Of a stretch of DNA of 64,000 nt, positions 43,761 to 54,036 are shown piece by piece. The translations under genes were made by a program, and so were the position numbers. The notes below the pieces were generated by a model. That model ran no database searches. It was not told where the DNA came from and was given only the letters and a program-made list of their open reading frames with translations. The stretch comes from Mixophyes australis. Taxonomy: Eukaryota; Chordata; Amphibia; Anura; Limnodynastidae. The DNA lies in assembly GCA_036250195.1 (NCBI GenBank), contig JAVHZZ010000011.1:61684919-61748918 (forward strand), written 5' to 3'. Positions within the stretch are counted from its first letter, which is position 1, and each line of letters begins with the position of its first letter.

Positions 43761-44198
43761 ATTTCGTGTGATGGTGATAAGGGGGCACAATGTGATAAAG
43801 ATAGCTCCATGGCACGATGTGATAAAGGAGAAACTGTGATGGAGGGCACAGTGGGATGAAGGGGCAGTGTGATACAGATGGTAACGTTACAATTATGTTT
43901 TAATTTGTTTCAGTGAGTTTTATTTAAAAAAACAATTAATTTTTTATACAGCTAGCATGTGACAGCTGCATTTAAAGTACTTTGATTCTATGGAGGCTTA
44001 TTACATAAAGATCCTTACAAAACCAGACCGTGAAGAATGGGGAGGGAGGGGTTTCAGTGCGATTTAGAACTTGTAAAGTGCTAGCCACGCCCCAACAGTA
44101 GGTTGACCACGCCCACTCGACTATTGACACTCCCACTTAGATGGGGGCGCCGGTGCCCTGTCTCGCTCAGGGCACTAAAATGTCTAGTTACGGCACTG

Positions 44199-44206
44199 TT
44201 ACTATC
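44199..44206. repeat. Target site duplication TTACTATC (right)
   Basis: This is identical to 42218-42225. Confidence 0.95.
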
Positions 44207-44500
44207 AGACTGCATTTAACACCCATGCTGGTTTTCAATTGACTTTTTCTCTGTGGAGAGTGTGTATAATTGACTTTCCGGGGAGTGCACCCCCAGGATT
44301 GAATAAATAGTCATCCTAGAAATAACCTATAAGCGCTTTAAGAGGTGCATTTTTGTCATTATGTTTTATTCATGTTAATTGATAAATTGCAGTAGATGAG
44401 TATTTTATATGTTGTGGAAATGCAATGGCTATGTGTTATTGTTGTTTACTTACATTAAATTAACATTTTAATTACAAATTGGTTGGTGTTTTGAAATAGT
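44207..44500 (+). mobile_element. Penelope-like element terminal repeat, right part
   Basis: The block interrupted at 42225 continues here and carries TTGAATAAATAG near 44300, a possible poly(A) signal. The end is not sharp. Confidence 0.5.
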
Positions 44501-44739
44501 CAGAGAACAGCGCCTTTTCTTTGCCCCCCCTTTTTGCTCTTCTGATTTGTCTTCACCATTTTGGATATAGCACAAACTATTCCATAAGAGGGCGGCTGTT
44601 CCCTGTTATTTTAGTAATGAATGTATGAATTGTTTCAGTTTTCAAAGAGAACAAGAAGTGAGGTATAATTTACCCAGTAGAGCACCTAATTAATATATCA
44701 CAGTGAAATTCTGAAGGTATTGTGTTGTGCTGTTCCATA

Positions 44740-45149
44740 GAAATAGAGATATCAGGCAGGAAGCTTCTGTTTTTGAGTGGGAATATTTTTAATTCTGTGT
44801 TTTGAAAGATTGAGTTTGAGTTGGCAAGAGGACATCCAAGAGGAAATGGCAGAGAGACAGTCAGTAACGTGCGACAACAGAGATGGTGAGAGATCAGGAG
44901 AGGATAGATAAATTTGTGCATCATTTGCATAGAGATGATACTGAAATCCAGAGGAGCTTATTATCCAAGAGAAGTGGTGTAGATAGAGAATAGCATATGA
45001 CCTAGGACTGAGCATTTGGGTACTCCAACTGATTACGGAAGAGGAGTGGAGGTGGATCCAGAGAAATTAATACTGAAAGAGCAATTAAATCATTGACAAC
45101 TTTGGTTAGCACAGTCTCCGTGAAATGTGGAGAGCGAAAGCATGACTGA
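44740..45149 (-). pseudogene. Older L2 RT, 3' portion
   Basis: The minus strand reads LQSCFRSPHFTETVLTKVV, GFQYHLYANDAQIYLSSPDL (catalytic YADD changed to YAND) and [19 protein letters not shown]. The upstream part of the same RT is at 45535-45835; a younger L2 end lies between. Confidence 0.85.
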
Positions 45150-45534
45150 AGAGAATTATTATTATTATTAATTTTTATTTATAGGGCGCCACTAGGTATC
45201 CGTAGCACCGTACAGGGACAGACAGAAACACGATACATGGTCAGACAGCACGGTACAGTTAACAAAAAGCACAGTAACTCAGAAGCTCAATGTACAGCTA
45301 GCTGAGAGGTGAGAGCCCCCAGCGTGGTAGAAGGGCAGGAGGACCTCACGGAAGAGACAAGGAGCTGGAGAGCAGAGTTAAGGTGGTGGAGAATTTAAGG
45401 GGAGGGTAGGACGGACAGAGACGCAAAGGTAGGAGGATGGAATGGGGAGAACGGAGGCTGAGACGGAGAGGGGGGGAGGAGAAATAGAGAAAGAAAAGGA
45501 GGGAGGTAATAGGGGGACAGGAGGGAGGGCAGGA
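45150..45534 (-). mobile_element. L2 3' end inserted in the older L2
   Basis: (ATT)n then TTTATAGGGCGCCACTAGGT and AGCACCGTACAGGGACAG is the antisense L2 3' tail, as at 22741 and 32841. It splits the RT between the SNNLL and LQSCFRS segments. Confidence 0.85.
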
Positions 45535-45835
45535 GTGGGAGTAGGTTGTTTGATGTAAGAAAGTGTGTGAGGCGAGTGTAGGCAATACTCTCGAGAAGCT
45601 TGCAGAGGCATGGCAGATGAGAGATGGGGTGGTAATTTGAGAATGATTTTGGGTCAGAATTTTGTTGTTTCAGAATAGGAGTAATCACTGCCTGCTTGAA
45701 TAGTAAAGGAAAGATACTAGTAGAGAGAGAGAGAGATTACAGATTTTAGTTAGAGATGGAATGAGCACAGGAGACAGGGACCTACCAATTTGTGAGGGTA
45801 TGGGATCAAGGGGACTGATCATGAAGCCACACAGT
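45535..45835 (-). pseudogene. Older L2 RT, upstream portion
   Basis: The minus strand reads SPLDPIPSQIGRSLSPVLIP, VITPILKQQNSDPKSFSNYH and PISHLPCLCKLLESIAYTRL with THFLTSNNLL. This is the entry to the L2 RT domain, with one frame change. Confidence 0.85.
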
Positions 45836-46108
45836 CCTTGTATATTGTAGTTAATGTTCACTCTGCAACCAGTCACTGTGGTATCTCTCTGTTTTCTCTT
45901 AGAAAACACAAGACACTCATGAGCTCCTGTCTGTCTCACCTCTCTTGCTTCCTGCAGAATACAACACAGCTTCACCACTGAGTCATCTCCCCAGCTTCTA
46001 AGTCACAATGGGTGTGGTCACATATTTTTTTTATCTTTTTGAGGTGTATGTTTGTCTGCAATTTTAAATATGAAGAATAAACAAATTATTGCATATATGT
46101 ATATATAT
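45836..46108. other. No gene recognised
   Basis: No domain or known repeat seen. It ends in ATATATGTATATATAT, where the next LTR begins. Confidence 0.45.
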
Positions 46109-46662
46109 TGTGACCATGTGAGCAGGTCAGGTACCATCACCTGGGGTAGATGGCGTAAGTAACAGCATTAATCACGTAAGTCCAAAGTCTGCGTTGTAAC
46201 TGACCTCAGCCAGTTTTATTAGCACATTCAAATAAAGAAAACATAAATGAAAAAAAAACCTTGCCTTACCGGCACTCACTACACATTTCACGTAGACCCT
46301 CTCTCCAGTGTGAAGGACCTTAGATCCCATACACAAATCAAACACATATCATTGCTCACCACAGCAGAGTATCTCAGGAGGCAACCAACCTCCTCCCCAG
46401 GTCTGAGAGACTGATTGAGGCAGAAATGCAGCCTGTTACAGAGATCACTCAGGTGCAAATCCTAAATAGTCTGCTGTGAGCCTGCAGACCAGAAAACCCG
46501 GACTGGGCCTTTTTCATGGAGCCCACCATGCTCTCTCCATACAAAACAGCAGGGGCCCTTACCAGCTTTTCCTGAAGCCGAACACTCTTTCTTACGTTTA
46601 AAAGCATGTAAGTCAGACAGCCTGGGACATGGATATCTGCCATCCACACGAGTGACTTCGTC

Positions 46663-46665
<3 letters not shown>
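46109..46665 (-). mobile_element. Solo LTR with TGTGAC/GTCACA ends
   Basis: The 557-bp block begins TGTGACCATGTG and ends CTTCGTCACA, a 6-bp inverted terminus, and is flanked on both sides by TA tracts (ATATA on each side, compatible with a 5-bp duplication). On the minus strand it carries AATAAAACTGGCTGAGG, the usual gypsy LTR poly(A) context. No internal region is attached. Confidence 0.72.
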
Positions 46666-46707
<42 letters not shown>

Positions 46708-46768
46708 ATACAGTATATATATCTATCTATCTATATATATACACATATATATATATATATATATATAT
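46666..46768. repeat. (TA)n microsatellite
   Basis: TA tracts with CTATCTAT and ACACATAT interruptions between two LTR elements. Confidence 0.95.
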
Positions 46769-47266
46769 TGTAACAAAAGGAGGCATTTAGCTGGCAATAT
46801 GCAGAGAAAGCAGGGAAGTAGAGTAAAACATTGGCACAGTTATGTACCTAGGTGGAAATTAAACCAGGTAAAAACATATGTGTAGTTTCAAATTGGTTTA
46901 CTTACATGATTTAAAAGCTGCTTCCTCTCAGCAAACAGACAGGGTGGGTCTGATTGTCTTAACAGAGCCAGGGATGGGCGTTTCCTTTTAAAGAGAAGGT
47001 GGGTGTGTCATCTGTCCATCAAGCTAGGCCTGTGGGAGGAGTGTCAGGTATAAAACCCTGCTTGTTTCATTGTTCAGGAAGATCAACGCTGGGCTAGCTG
47101 GCTGATCTGGACAGAGAGCTGGACTATGTATAGTAAGCGTTGAGGGTCTCCATAATTGCTGTGCAAGTATACGGTGTCAAAACATTATTACCATCCTGAC
47201 AATAAAGAACCATAAAAAGGAAGAAGTTGTACGCGTGTGCTTCTGCAGTAGCGGGCTCTTGCCACA
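46769..47266 (+). mobile_element. 5' LTR of the Gmr1-like element
   Basis: It starts TGTAACAAAAGG and ends CTTGCCACA, 498 bp. The 3' LTR at 51457-51954 has the same length and about 14 differences by my count. A TATAAAA at 47050 and AATAAAG at 47202 are plausible promoter and poly(A) signals. The following TGGTGTCAACATGG leads into gag; I do not recognise the tRNA primer. Confidence 0.95.
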
Positions 47267-47278
47267 AGTGGTGTCAAC

Positions 47279-49630
47279 ATGGAGGAAGTACTGAAAACCC
47301 TTGTGAATGTGGCCGCTGCACAGCAACAGCAGCAAGCTCAAATGCTACGAGTTGCCGAGGCACAGGTGGAAAACACAAGGCTCTTAAGAGAAGAGTTAAG
47401 CCAGGTGAGGCATGACAGAAATGAACCACCTGGTCCTGTTCTCCTGAAAATGTCGCCAGGTGATGACATAGAAGCATATCTGGTGTCCTTTGAGAGACTT
47501 GCAAAAAGGGCAAAATGGCCTCCTAAAGATTGGGCTGAGAGACTGGCGCCATATCTGACTGGTGAAGCTCAGCGAGCTTATATGGATCTAGATGAGGAAC
47601 GGACCTCCTATTATCTGTGTCTAAAGTCTGAGATATTGGCTCGCATTGGAGTTTCCGAGCCAGGCAGAGCCCAGCGCTATCACCAATGGCTCTATGATAA
47701 AGAAAAAACGGTCAGAGCGCAAGTGGCTGAGCTTTCTAAAATTTTAAAGAAGTGGCTGCAGCCTGAGGTGAATTCGCCTTCTCGGATTATTGAAGTTCTG
47801 GTGATAGATCACTGCATCCGGGGGCTGAACCGCGATTTGCAAAGGTGGGTTCTGCAATCAGACCCACAAACTTATGAAGAGCTTGCCACCGTGGTAGAAA
47901 GGTTTTGTGCACTACAGCAAACGACTAAAGAACCTGCATTTGTGCCAAAGCCGCTGCCACGCCAAAAGCCAGGTTTGACAATCCTTTCCACAGGGCCCAA
48001 TGGCAAAACTGCTACAGACAGAGGGCCAGGTGCAAAGCTGTCTAATCTGAAGTGTTTTGAATGTGGTGAGCCAGGCCACTTTAAGGCAGAGTGTCCTAAA
48101 CTACAGGAACCCATGGACTGTTTCGTGGTACATATTGGGCCTGCGTTTCCAAGCTGTTTTACCATGAGTCCCACATCAGGAAGTTCTTGTTTGTTCCGGG
48201 TGACTGTGCTAATCAACCAAAACCTTGTTCTGGCCTTGGTTGACTCGGGGAGTGAACTTTCATTGGTTTCCAGCTCTGCCTTACCTGAAACTATAACTTC
48301 TCGGTTGCCCAAAGTGAAGGTTCTTTGCGTACATGGCACGACAGAGGAGTATGAAAGAACAATACTAACAGTCACACTCAAAGACAAAACTGTTATGGTG
48401 GTAGCTGCCATAGCACCTAAACTCCCATATCCACTCATTTTGGGGCGAGACTTCACACTGTTTAATGATGTCCTCGGTGAGCGGATCCGACCGGACATTC
48501 CGGCAACTGATGCAACGGTCGGAAGCCCGGTCTTAAATGAACCGCCTAAGAATCCACAACATCTGGACATCGATCTTTGGGAACCGCCTAACCGGAATGC
48601 CATCCTGGGAGTCACAGCAGGAGTTCCACAAAAGCATCCAACTGTGGGGAAACATGGACAGTCCAAACTAGCATTGGTCGGTGATGTCGCAGATGAGCCC
48701 ACCCCGCCTGTCAGTGAGGATACGGACTGGTCCGCAATACCAATTTTGTTTCCTTTGCAGGACTTTGCTCGAGACCAACTTAATGATGCCACTTTGGAAC
48801 ATGCCTTTAAAAGTGTGACTGAGGTAAATGGGGTAGCGAAAGCCGCCCAGTCTGCAGAAGGTATACCATATTTTTTTGTTAAAAATAATTTCCTGTATAG
48901 AGTTGCTAATGTACAGGGGGAGAAAGTAGAACAATTAATGGTTCCTCAGGTCCATGTAACCCTAGTGTTAAAAGCAGCACATACACATGTCTGTGGGGGA
49001 CACCTAGGGGAGGATAAAACACGGGAACGAGTTCTGCTTAGGTTTTACTGGCCCGTTGTACACATGGCAGTGAAAAAGTATTGCCGGTCCTGTCCCATTT
49101 GTCAGAGAACCTGTCCCAAACCCATGTACAGGGCACCTCTCATTCCAATACCAATAGTACAAGTTCCCTTTGAACGGATAGCTATGGACCTTGTGGGGCC
49201 CCTGGAAAAATCTGCACGTGAGGACCAATATATACTAGTGGTGCTTGACTATGCAACCAGGTATCCAGAGGCAATTCCCCTATGAAACATAAAGTCCAGC
49301 ACCATAGCTAAAGAACTTGTATTGATGTTTACACGCTTGGGAATACCCAAAGAAATTCTCACAGATCAGAGTACTCCATTCATGTCTAAACTGATGAAGG
49401 ACAAGTGCCAGTTGCTAGGGGTTACGGCGCTTCACACCTCTGTATACCATCCATAAACAGATGGCTTGGTGGAACGCTTTAACCGCACATTAAAGCACAT
49501 GCTCAGGAAAGTAGTGGCTCAAGAGAAAAAAGATTGGGACACTCTTATTCCCTATTTGATGTTTGCCATCCGTGAGGTACCTCAAGCTTCAACAGGGTTT
49601 AGTCCCTTTGAGTTATTGGGAGACAGCCCA
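47279..49630 (+). pseudogene. gag-pol: Gmr1-like gag, protease and integrase
   Basis: The ATG at 47279 lies 12 bp after the LTR. Residues 124-215 form the SCAN-like capsid segment (GRAQRYHQWLYDKEKT, IDHCIRGLNRDLQRWVLQ). A CCHC knuckle is at 259-272 (CFECGEPGHFKAEC) and the protease active site DSG at 322-324. The integrase HHCC finger has HTHVCGGH and CPIC at about 568-608, then D637 in MDLVGP. TGA at 49283-49285 (probably from CGA) and TAA at 49454-49456 (probably from CAA) interrupt the integrase. Its second D (LTDQSTPF) and E (LVERFNRTLK) lie between and after these stops. A shift near 49617 passes the frame to RT. Confidence 0.93.
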
Positions 49631-51445
49631 GGAGTATCTTGGATATGTTAAAAGAAGGGTGGGAGCAGCAAGGTCCCAGGGAGTCAAATCTGGTACAATT
49701 TGTGTCCCAAATGTATGAGAGGCTAGGAAAGATAGGGCCCATTGTGCAGCAACATGTAAAAGAGGCTCAGGAACGACAGAAGAAAAGCTATGACAAAAGT
49801 GCTGTTGTTCGATCTTTCAAGCCTGGGGACAAGGTCCTAGTCCTGGTTCCTACCCAGGAAAGCAAACTTTTCGCCCATTGGCAGGATCCATATGAAGTTC
49901 TAGAGGCTGTCGGTCCTGTCAATTACAGAGTCCACCAGTTAGGTATGAGAAGGGAGGAGCAAATATATCATGTGAACCTCCTTAAACCCTGGCATGATGA
50001 GGAAACCTCTCCTCAAGTAGTGAGTACTGCCATTGAAAAGTCTGAAGTGCCCATAGAGCCAGCCTTGTCTATTCAGCAGAGACAACAGACTGAAGAAATG
50101 ATTCGCCGGAACAGGGATGTCTTCTCTTCCATTCCTGGGCGCACTACCTTAATCGAACACGACATTGTCACTGCGCCAGGAGTCATTGTCAAGCAGAAGC
50201 CATATCGTATTCCAGAAGCCAGACGGGTGGACGTGAGAAAGGAGGTCGAGAAGATGCTCCAGTTACATGTAATTGAAGAGTCCACTAGTGAATGGAATAG
50301 TCCCATTGTGCTTGTCCCGAAACCTAATGGGACAATTAGGTTCTGCAATGACTTTCGTTGCCTAAACAGTATGTCGCAGTTTGATGCCTATCCGATGCCA
50401 CGTGTGGATGAACTAGTGGAAAATCTTGCTGGTAGCAATTATTTAACAACCCTTGATCTAACAAAGAGTTATTGGCAAGTTCCCCTGACTTCCACGGCCA
50501 AGCCAAAGACTGCATTTTCCACCCCTGATGGTCTCTATCAATATAAAGTCCTACCCTTTGGGTTGCATGGGGCACCTGCCACCTTCCAAAGGGCTATGAA
50601 TAAATTGCTACGATCTCACACAGCTTATGCAGCTGCTTACTTGGACGATATAGTGATTTATACCCCAGACTGGGGATCACATTTAGCCAAAGTTGAGGCG
50701 GTCTTAGCTTCATTACGGTCCGCAGGGTTAACAGCTAACCCAGAGAAATGTGCCATAGCCATGAGAGAAGCCAAATATTTGGGGTACATTGTTGGTCGAG
50801 GGCATGTAAAACCCCAGCTAGACAAAGTGGAGGCAGTCAACAATTGGACAAGACCAGAGAAAAATTCACAGTTAAGAACCTTTTTAGGCTTAGTAGGTTA
50901 CTACAGGCGGTTTGTAAGCCACTTCGCCACTAGAGCTGCTCCACTTACGGACATGTTAAAAAAAAGTTGTCCAGATAGATTAAGCTGGTCTGACTCTGCA
51001 GAAACCGCCTGGTCTGATCTTCGGTTAGCTCTTTGTTCCTCTCCAGTTCTACAAGCACCAGATTTTACCCGGAGGTTCTTCCTCCAAACTGATGCTTCTG
51101 GTGTTGGCTTAGGAACAGTCTTGTCACAGGAGAAGAATGGAGTAAAAAATCCTGTCCTGTACCTAAGTCGTGGAAAAAGAATGTCTCGCCATAAAATGGG
51201 CTACAGAAGCTCTGCGCTATTATCTCCTAGGCAGAGAGTTCACCCTAATAACAGACCATGCACCATTAAGGTGGATGCAAAACAACCGGGAGGTAAATGC
51301 CAAGGTAACCTGCTGGTTCTTGGCACTACAACTTTTCAAATTCTCAGTAGAACATAGGCCTGGGATTCTACACAAAAATGCAGATGCGTTGTCACGAAAA
51401 TATGCGCTCCTCGCAAGTCCGCGTCCCCCTACTTGGAGACGCTAG
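49618..51445 (+). pseudogene. pol: Gmr1-like reverse transcriptase and RNase H
   Basis: The frame after the shift begins in the integrase tail (AHWQDPYEVLEAVGPVNYRV and YHVNLLKPWHD). RT then runs from PYRIPEARRVDVRKEVEKML to VPKPNGTIRFCNDFRCLN, LTTLDLTKSYWQVPL, LPFGLHGAPATFQRAM and YLDDIVIYT (50638-50664, catalytic aspartates intact), followed by FLGLVGYYRRFVSHF. RNase H shows FFLQTDASGVGLGTVLSQ. Near 51168 a deletion of roughly 30 bases shifts the frame, after which KECLAIKWATEALRYYLLGR and ITDHAPLRWMQ and NADALSRK complete the domain. The stop at 51443-51445 lies just before the polypurine tract. Confidence 0.94.
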
Positions 51446-51456
51446 GGGGAGGGATA
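51441..51456 (+). promoter_or_regulatory. Polypurine tract of the Gmr1-like element
   Basis: AGGGGGAGGGATA directly precedes the TGTAACA start of the 3' LTR. Confidence 0.85.
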
Positions 51457-51951
51457 TGTAACAAAAGGAGGCATTTAGCTGGCAATATGCAGAGAAAGCA
51501 GGGAAGTAGAGTAAAACATTGGCACAGTTATGTACCTAGGTGGAGATTAAACCAGGTAAAAACATATGTGTAGTTTAAAATTGGTTTACTTACATGATTT
51601 AAAAGCTGCTTCCTCTCAGCAAACAGACAGGGTGGGTCTGATAGTCTAAACAGAGCCAGGGATGGGCGTTTCCTTTTAAAGAGAAGGTGTGTGTGTCACT
51701 TGTCCATCAAGCTAGGCCTGTGGGAGGAGTGTCAGGTATAAAACCCTGCTTGTTTCATTGTTCAGGAAGATCAATGCTGGGCTAGCTGGCTGATCTGGAC
51801 AGAGAGCTGGAATATGTATAGTAAGCGTTGAGGGTCTCCATTATTGCTGTGCAAGTATACGGTGTCAAAACATTATTACCATCCTCACAATAAAGAACCA
51901 TAAAAAGGAAGAAGTTGTACGCGTGTGCTTCACCAGTAGTGGGCTCTTGCC

Positions 51952-51954
<3 letters not shown>
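51457..51954 (+). mobile_element. 3' LTR of the Gmr1-like element
   Basis: This 498-bp copy of the 5' LTR ends CTTGCCACA and runs directly into ATATATAT. Differences from the 5' LTR include GGAAATT/GGAGATT, CTTAAC/CTAAAC, CAACGC/CAATGC and CTGCAGTAGC/CACCAGTAGT. Confidence 0.95.

Positions 51955-51988
<34 letters not shown>
51955..51988. repeat. (TA)n microsatellite
   Basis: A TA tract between the Gmr1 3' LTR and the SINE. Confidence 0.95.
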
Positions 51989-51990
<2 letters not shown>

Positions 51991-52301
51991 GCAGAACAGT
52001 GGTTAGTGGTTAGCACTTCTGCCTTACAGCACTGGGGTCATGAGGTCAATTCCTGCCATGGCCTTATCTGTGAGGAGTTTGTATGTTCTCCCCGTGTATG
52101 CATGGGTTTCCTCCAGTTGCTCCGGTTTCCTCCCACACTCTAAAAACAGGTTAATTGGCTGCTAACAAATTGAACCTAGTCTGTCTGTGTGTGTTAGGGA
52201 ATTTAGACTGTAATCCCCAATGGAGCAGGGACTAATGTGAGTGAGTTCTCTGTGCAGCGCTGCGGAATTAGTGGCGCTATATAAATAAATGGTGATGATG
52301 A
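51989..52301 (+). mobile_element. Complete SINE (V-SINE-like, L2 tail)
   Basis: GGGCAGAACAGTGGTTAGTG, GGTTAGCACTTCTGCC and GGTCATGAGGTCAATTCC resemble a tRNA-derived head with A and B boxes (TGGTTAGCAC; GGTCAATTCC against GGTTCGANTCC). The conserved core TTTGTATGTTCTCCCCGTGT, CTCCGGTTTCCTCCCACACT follows, then AGCGCTGCGGAATTAGTGGC and GCGCTATATAAATAAATGGT, an L2-type tail. L2 enzymes would mobilise it. TA repeats flank both sides. Confidence 0.85.
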
Positions 52302-52322
52302 TATATATACATATATATATAT
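52302..52322. repeat. (TA)n tract
   Basis: ATATATATACATATATATAT between the SINE tail and the retroviral LTR. Confidence 0.9.
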
Positions 52323-53044
52323 TGTGGAAGTCGAATAATTGGATGAAGTCGTTTCAAATTAATAACCATCAATTTAATTGGCTTTATCAGAAATTATGCG
52401 AATAGTATGCTACGGCGTGGCAGTGCGTATTTATCAATAACACATGCGAACACTTCTGCATACATTTACACTCACAAATTCACTTGTAAATAGTTCACCT
52501 TCATAAAGTTCCAACACACAGTCTTTTAGGATCAAATGTAAAAGATTTAAGAGTTTAATATAATAATGTTAAAACCACTTTATTGATATCTAAGGTTCAG
52601 AATATAGGAAACGTATCATGTTTAGTGTAATTTTAATTCACTTTTCACCATCAGACACCATTGGAGGGAAAACACGTAGGCAGCTTTTGGAGAGCTGACC
52701 CCCACCCTTGTAGGGCATTGTTTGAACCGACATATGACCTGCATTATACTGGACTGTCCTGATTCCTGAACCTATGGAAACATGCCATGACATCACTACT
52801 GTTTTTTATGTGCCACAAACTTTATATAATCCAGGCACTGAGACCATCATACAGTTTATTTTGACCACAGACTTCATGATTGAATAAATGTATGCTGGAC
52901 CCAGTTCGCTGCATATGTATCGGCTGTAGTTTTATTTAATTGAATTGTTATTTGTTGCATCTTGTTATTAAATCTCTCTGTGCGTTGGAACCACATTCAT
53001 CGCAGCGGACAATTTTTCTTGATAGCGACTAGACGAACATAACA
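52323..53044 (+). mobile_element. 5' LTR of an endogenous retrovirus
   Basis: It starts TGTGGAAGTCGAATAATTGG and ends GAACATAACA, 722 bp, and matches the solo LTR at 5854-6562 along its length. A primer site follows after three bases. AATAAATG near 52884 may be the poly(A) signal. The 3' LTR is not clearly present downstream. Confidence 0.88.
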
Positions 53045-53047
53045 ATT

Positions 53048-53056
53048 TGGGGGCTC
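53048..53056 (+). promoter_or_regulatory. Primer binding site, proline-tRNA-like
   Basis: TGGGGGCTC lies 3 bp after the LTR end. These nine bases equal the start of the proline tRNA primer site of many retroviruses; the match does not continue (TGAGTG follows). Confidence 0.6.
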
Positions 53057-54036
53057 TGAGTGATAATCACACTACCAGAAGATTTGCAAAGCCTACGAAT
53101 TTCGGTTTCTCAACAAAGGGTGGAGACGCGTCATATACAGGTAAGAATGCAAATAGTTCTGTGCCTTTTTATCATCATTCTGTGTTGCAAAATTGAATAT
53201 CCGTTTTGAGTAATCCAAGGAGCGCTGGTTAGAATCTAAGGACAAGAAAGAAAAACTGTTTATTTTTACTGTCATTGTGCGATTTAATGTGATTTGTTTT
53301 TGCATAGCGTATGCATATAAATTTCCCTGTACATGTGTCACGTGTTTAAACAATGGTATTGATAGATTGTCCTGTTGTACTTTATAGTGAAATGAATTGT
53401 TAAAACCTCTGAAAAGTTATTACAATCATTTGGGAAAGTATATTTTCTGCGCAGAAAACAAAGGTGTATGTGGATTGTGAATTGTGTGACTGTAGAAAAT
53501 ATAGGTTAAAACAAAGGTTCTGTTGAAGGAAACAGGGTATAAAAATTGACCTCTGAGACATTCTGTTGAGAAGACTGGGTATAAAAATTGACGTTGTGGT
53601 ATATGTATGTCATATACGGTGATACGAAAAAAGGGTTTTCGTCATAATCCCAATTGTAATTGCATAGGCTTGCAGATAATTATTATCTGTAGGCCGTGCG
53701 ACCGCATATGTGGCATACGCACGTGATTGTGAAATTGTGGATGGTGGAGAGGAAATTTGCTGGAAAGGCTGATATTCTTCAATATTCAGTTCTCCCAGTT
53801 CTAAAGTACTCGAACAGGTGTGCTGGAAAGGCAGAATATTACAAGGTTGATACTTCTGTTCTCACAGTTTCTGTGTTAGGGGTCCTCGCTGTGTATGCTT
53901 ATCATCGCATGAATTGTTAAGTTGTACCCAGTTGAGAAGAAGTTAGTGGACGCAGCTTATGTTATTCGTTCACAGTCATCACAAATCTCAAACAGGAGTT
54001 TTCGCATTGCGAAGCATTGGAAAATTCTGTTTCCAC
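53057..54036 (+). other. Retroviral leader
   Basis: Sequence between the primer site and gag. It contains two or three related stretches (GAAACAGGGTATAAAAATTG and GAAGACTGGGTATAAAAATTG, about 53528 and 53572; GTGCTGGAAAGGC-type blocks near 53755 and 53820), which suggests small internal duplications. A packaging signal could lie here but I cannot identify it. Confidence 0.5.

Larger units (their letters stand above)
42226..44198. mobile_element. Complete non-autonomous hAT element with 8-bp TSD
   Basis: The element begins CAGAGCCGTAACTAGG and ends CTAGTTACGGCACTG, inverted ends with one mismatch in the first five bases. It is bounded on both sides by TTACTATC. An 8-bp duplication and a CAG(A/T)G-type terminus define hAT transposons. 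Over 1973 bp it holds a 142-bp palindrome, a 24-copy 31-bp array, a TG/TA microsatellite and GATAAAG-rich short repeats. There is no transposase; an unrelated short ORF at 42635-42970 shows no domain. Confidence 0.93.
46769..51954 (+). mobile_element. Complete Gmr1-like Ty3/gypsy retrotransposon
   Basis: Two matching LTRs enclose gag, protease, integrase, then reverse transcriptase and RNase H. Integrase lies before RT, the Ty1/copia-like order that defines the Gmr1 group of vertebrate gypsy elements. The capsid region is SCAN-like, also a known trait of this group. TA repeats flank both sides, so any 4-5-bp duplication is hidden. Two in-frame stops and two frame breaks make this copy defective, but all domains are present. 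Confidence 0.92.

Noticed and set aside
32502..46768. Reading frames made of YIYIYI
   Set aside because: They are translations of TA microsatellites (about 32.5, 43.7 and 46.7 kb).
47872..48792. 306-residue minus-strand frame
   Set aside because: It lies antisense to Gmr1-like gag-protease, which has recognisable motifs. The antisense frame has none.
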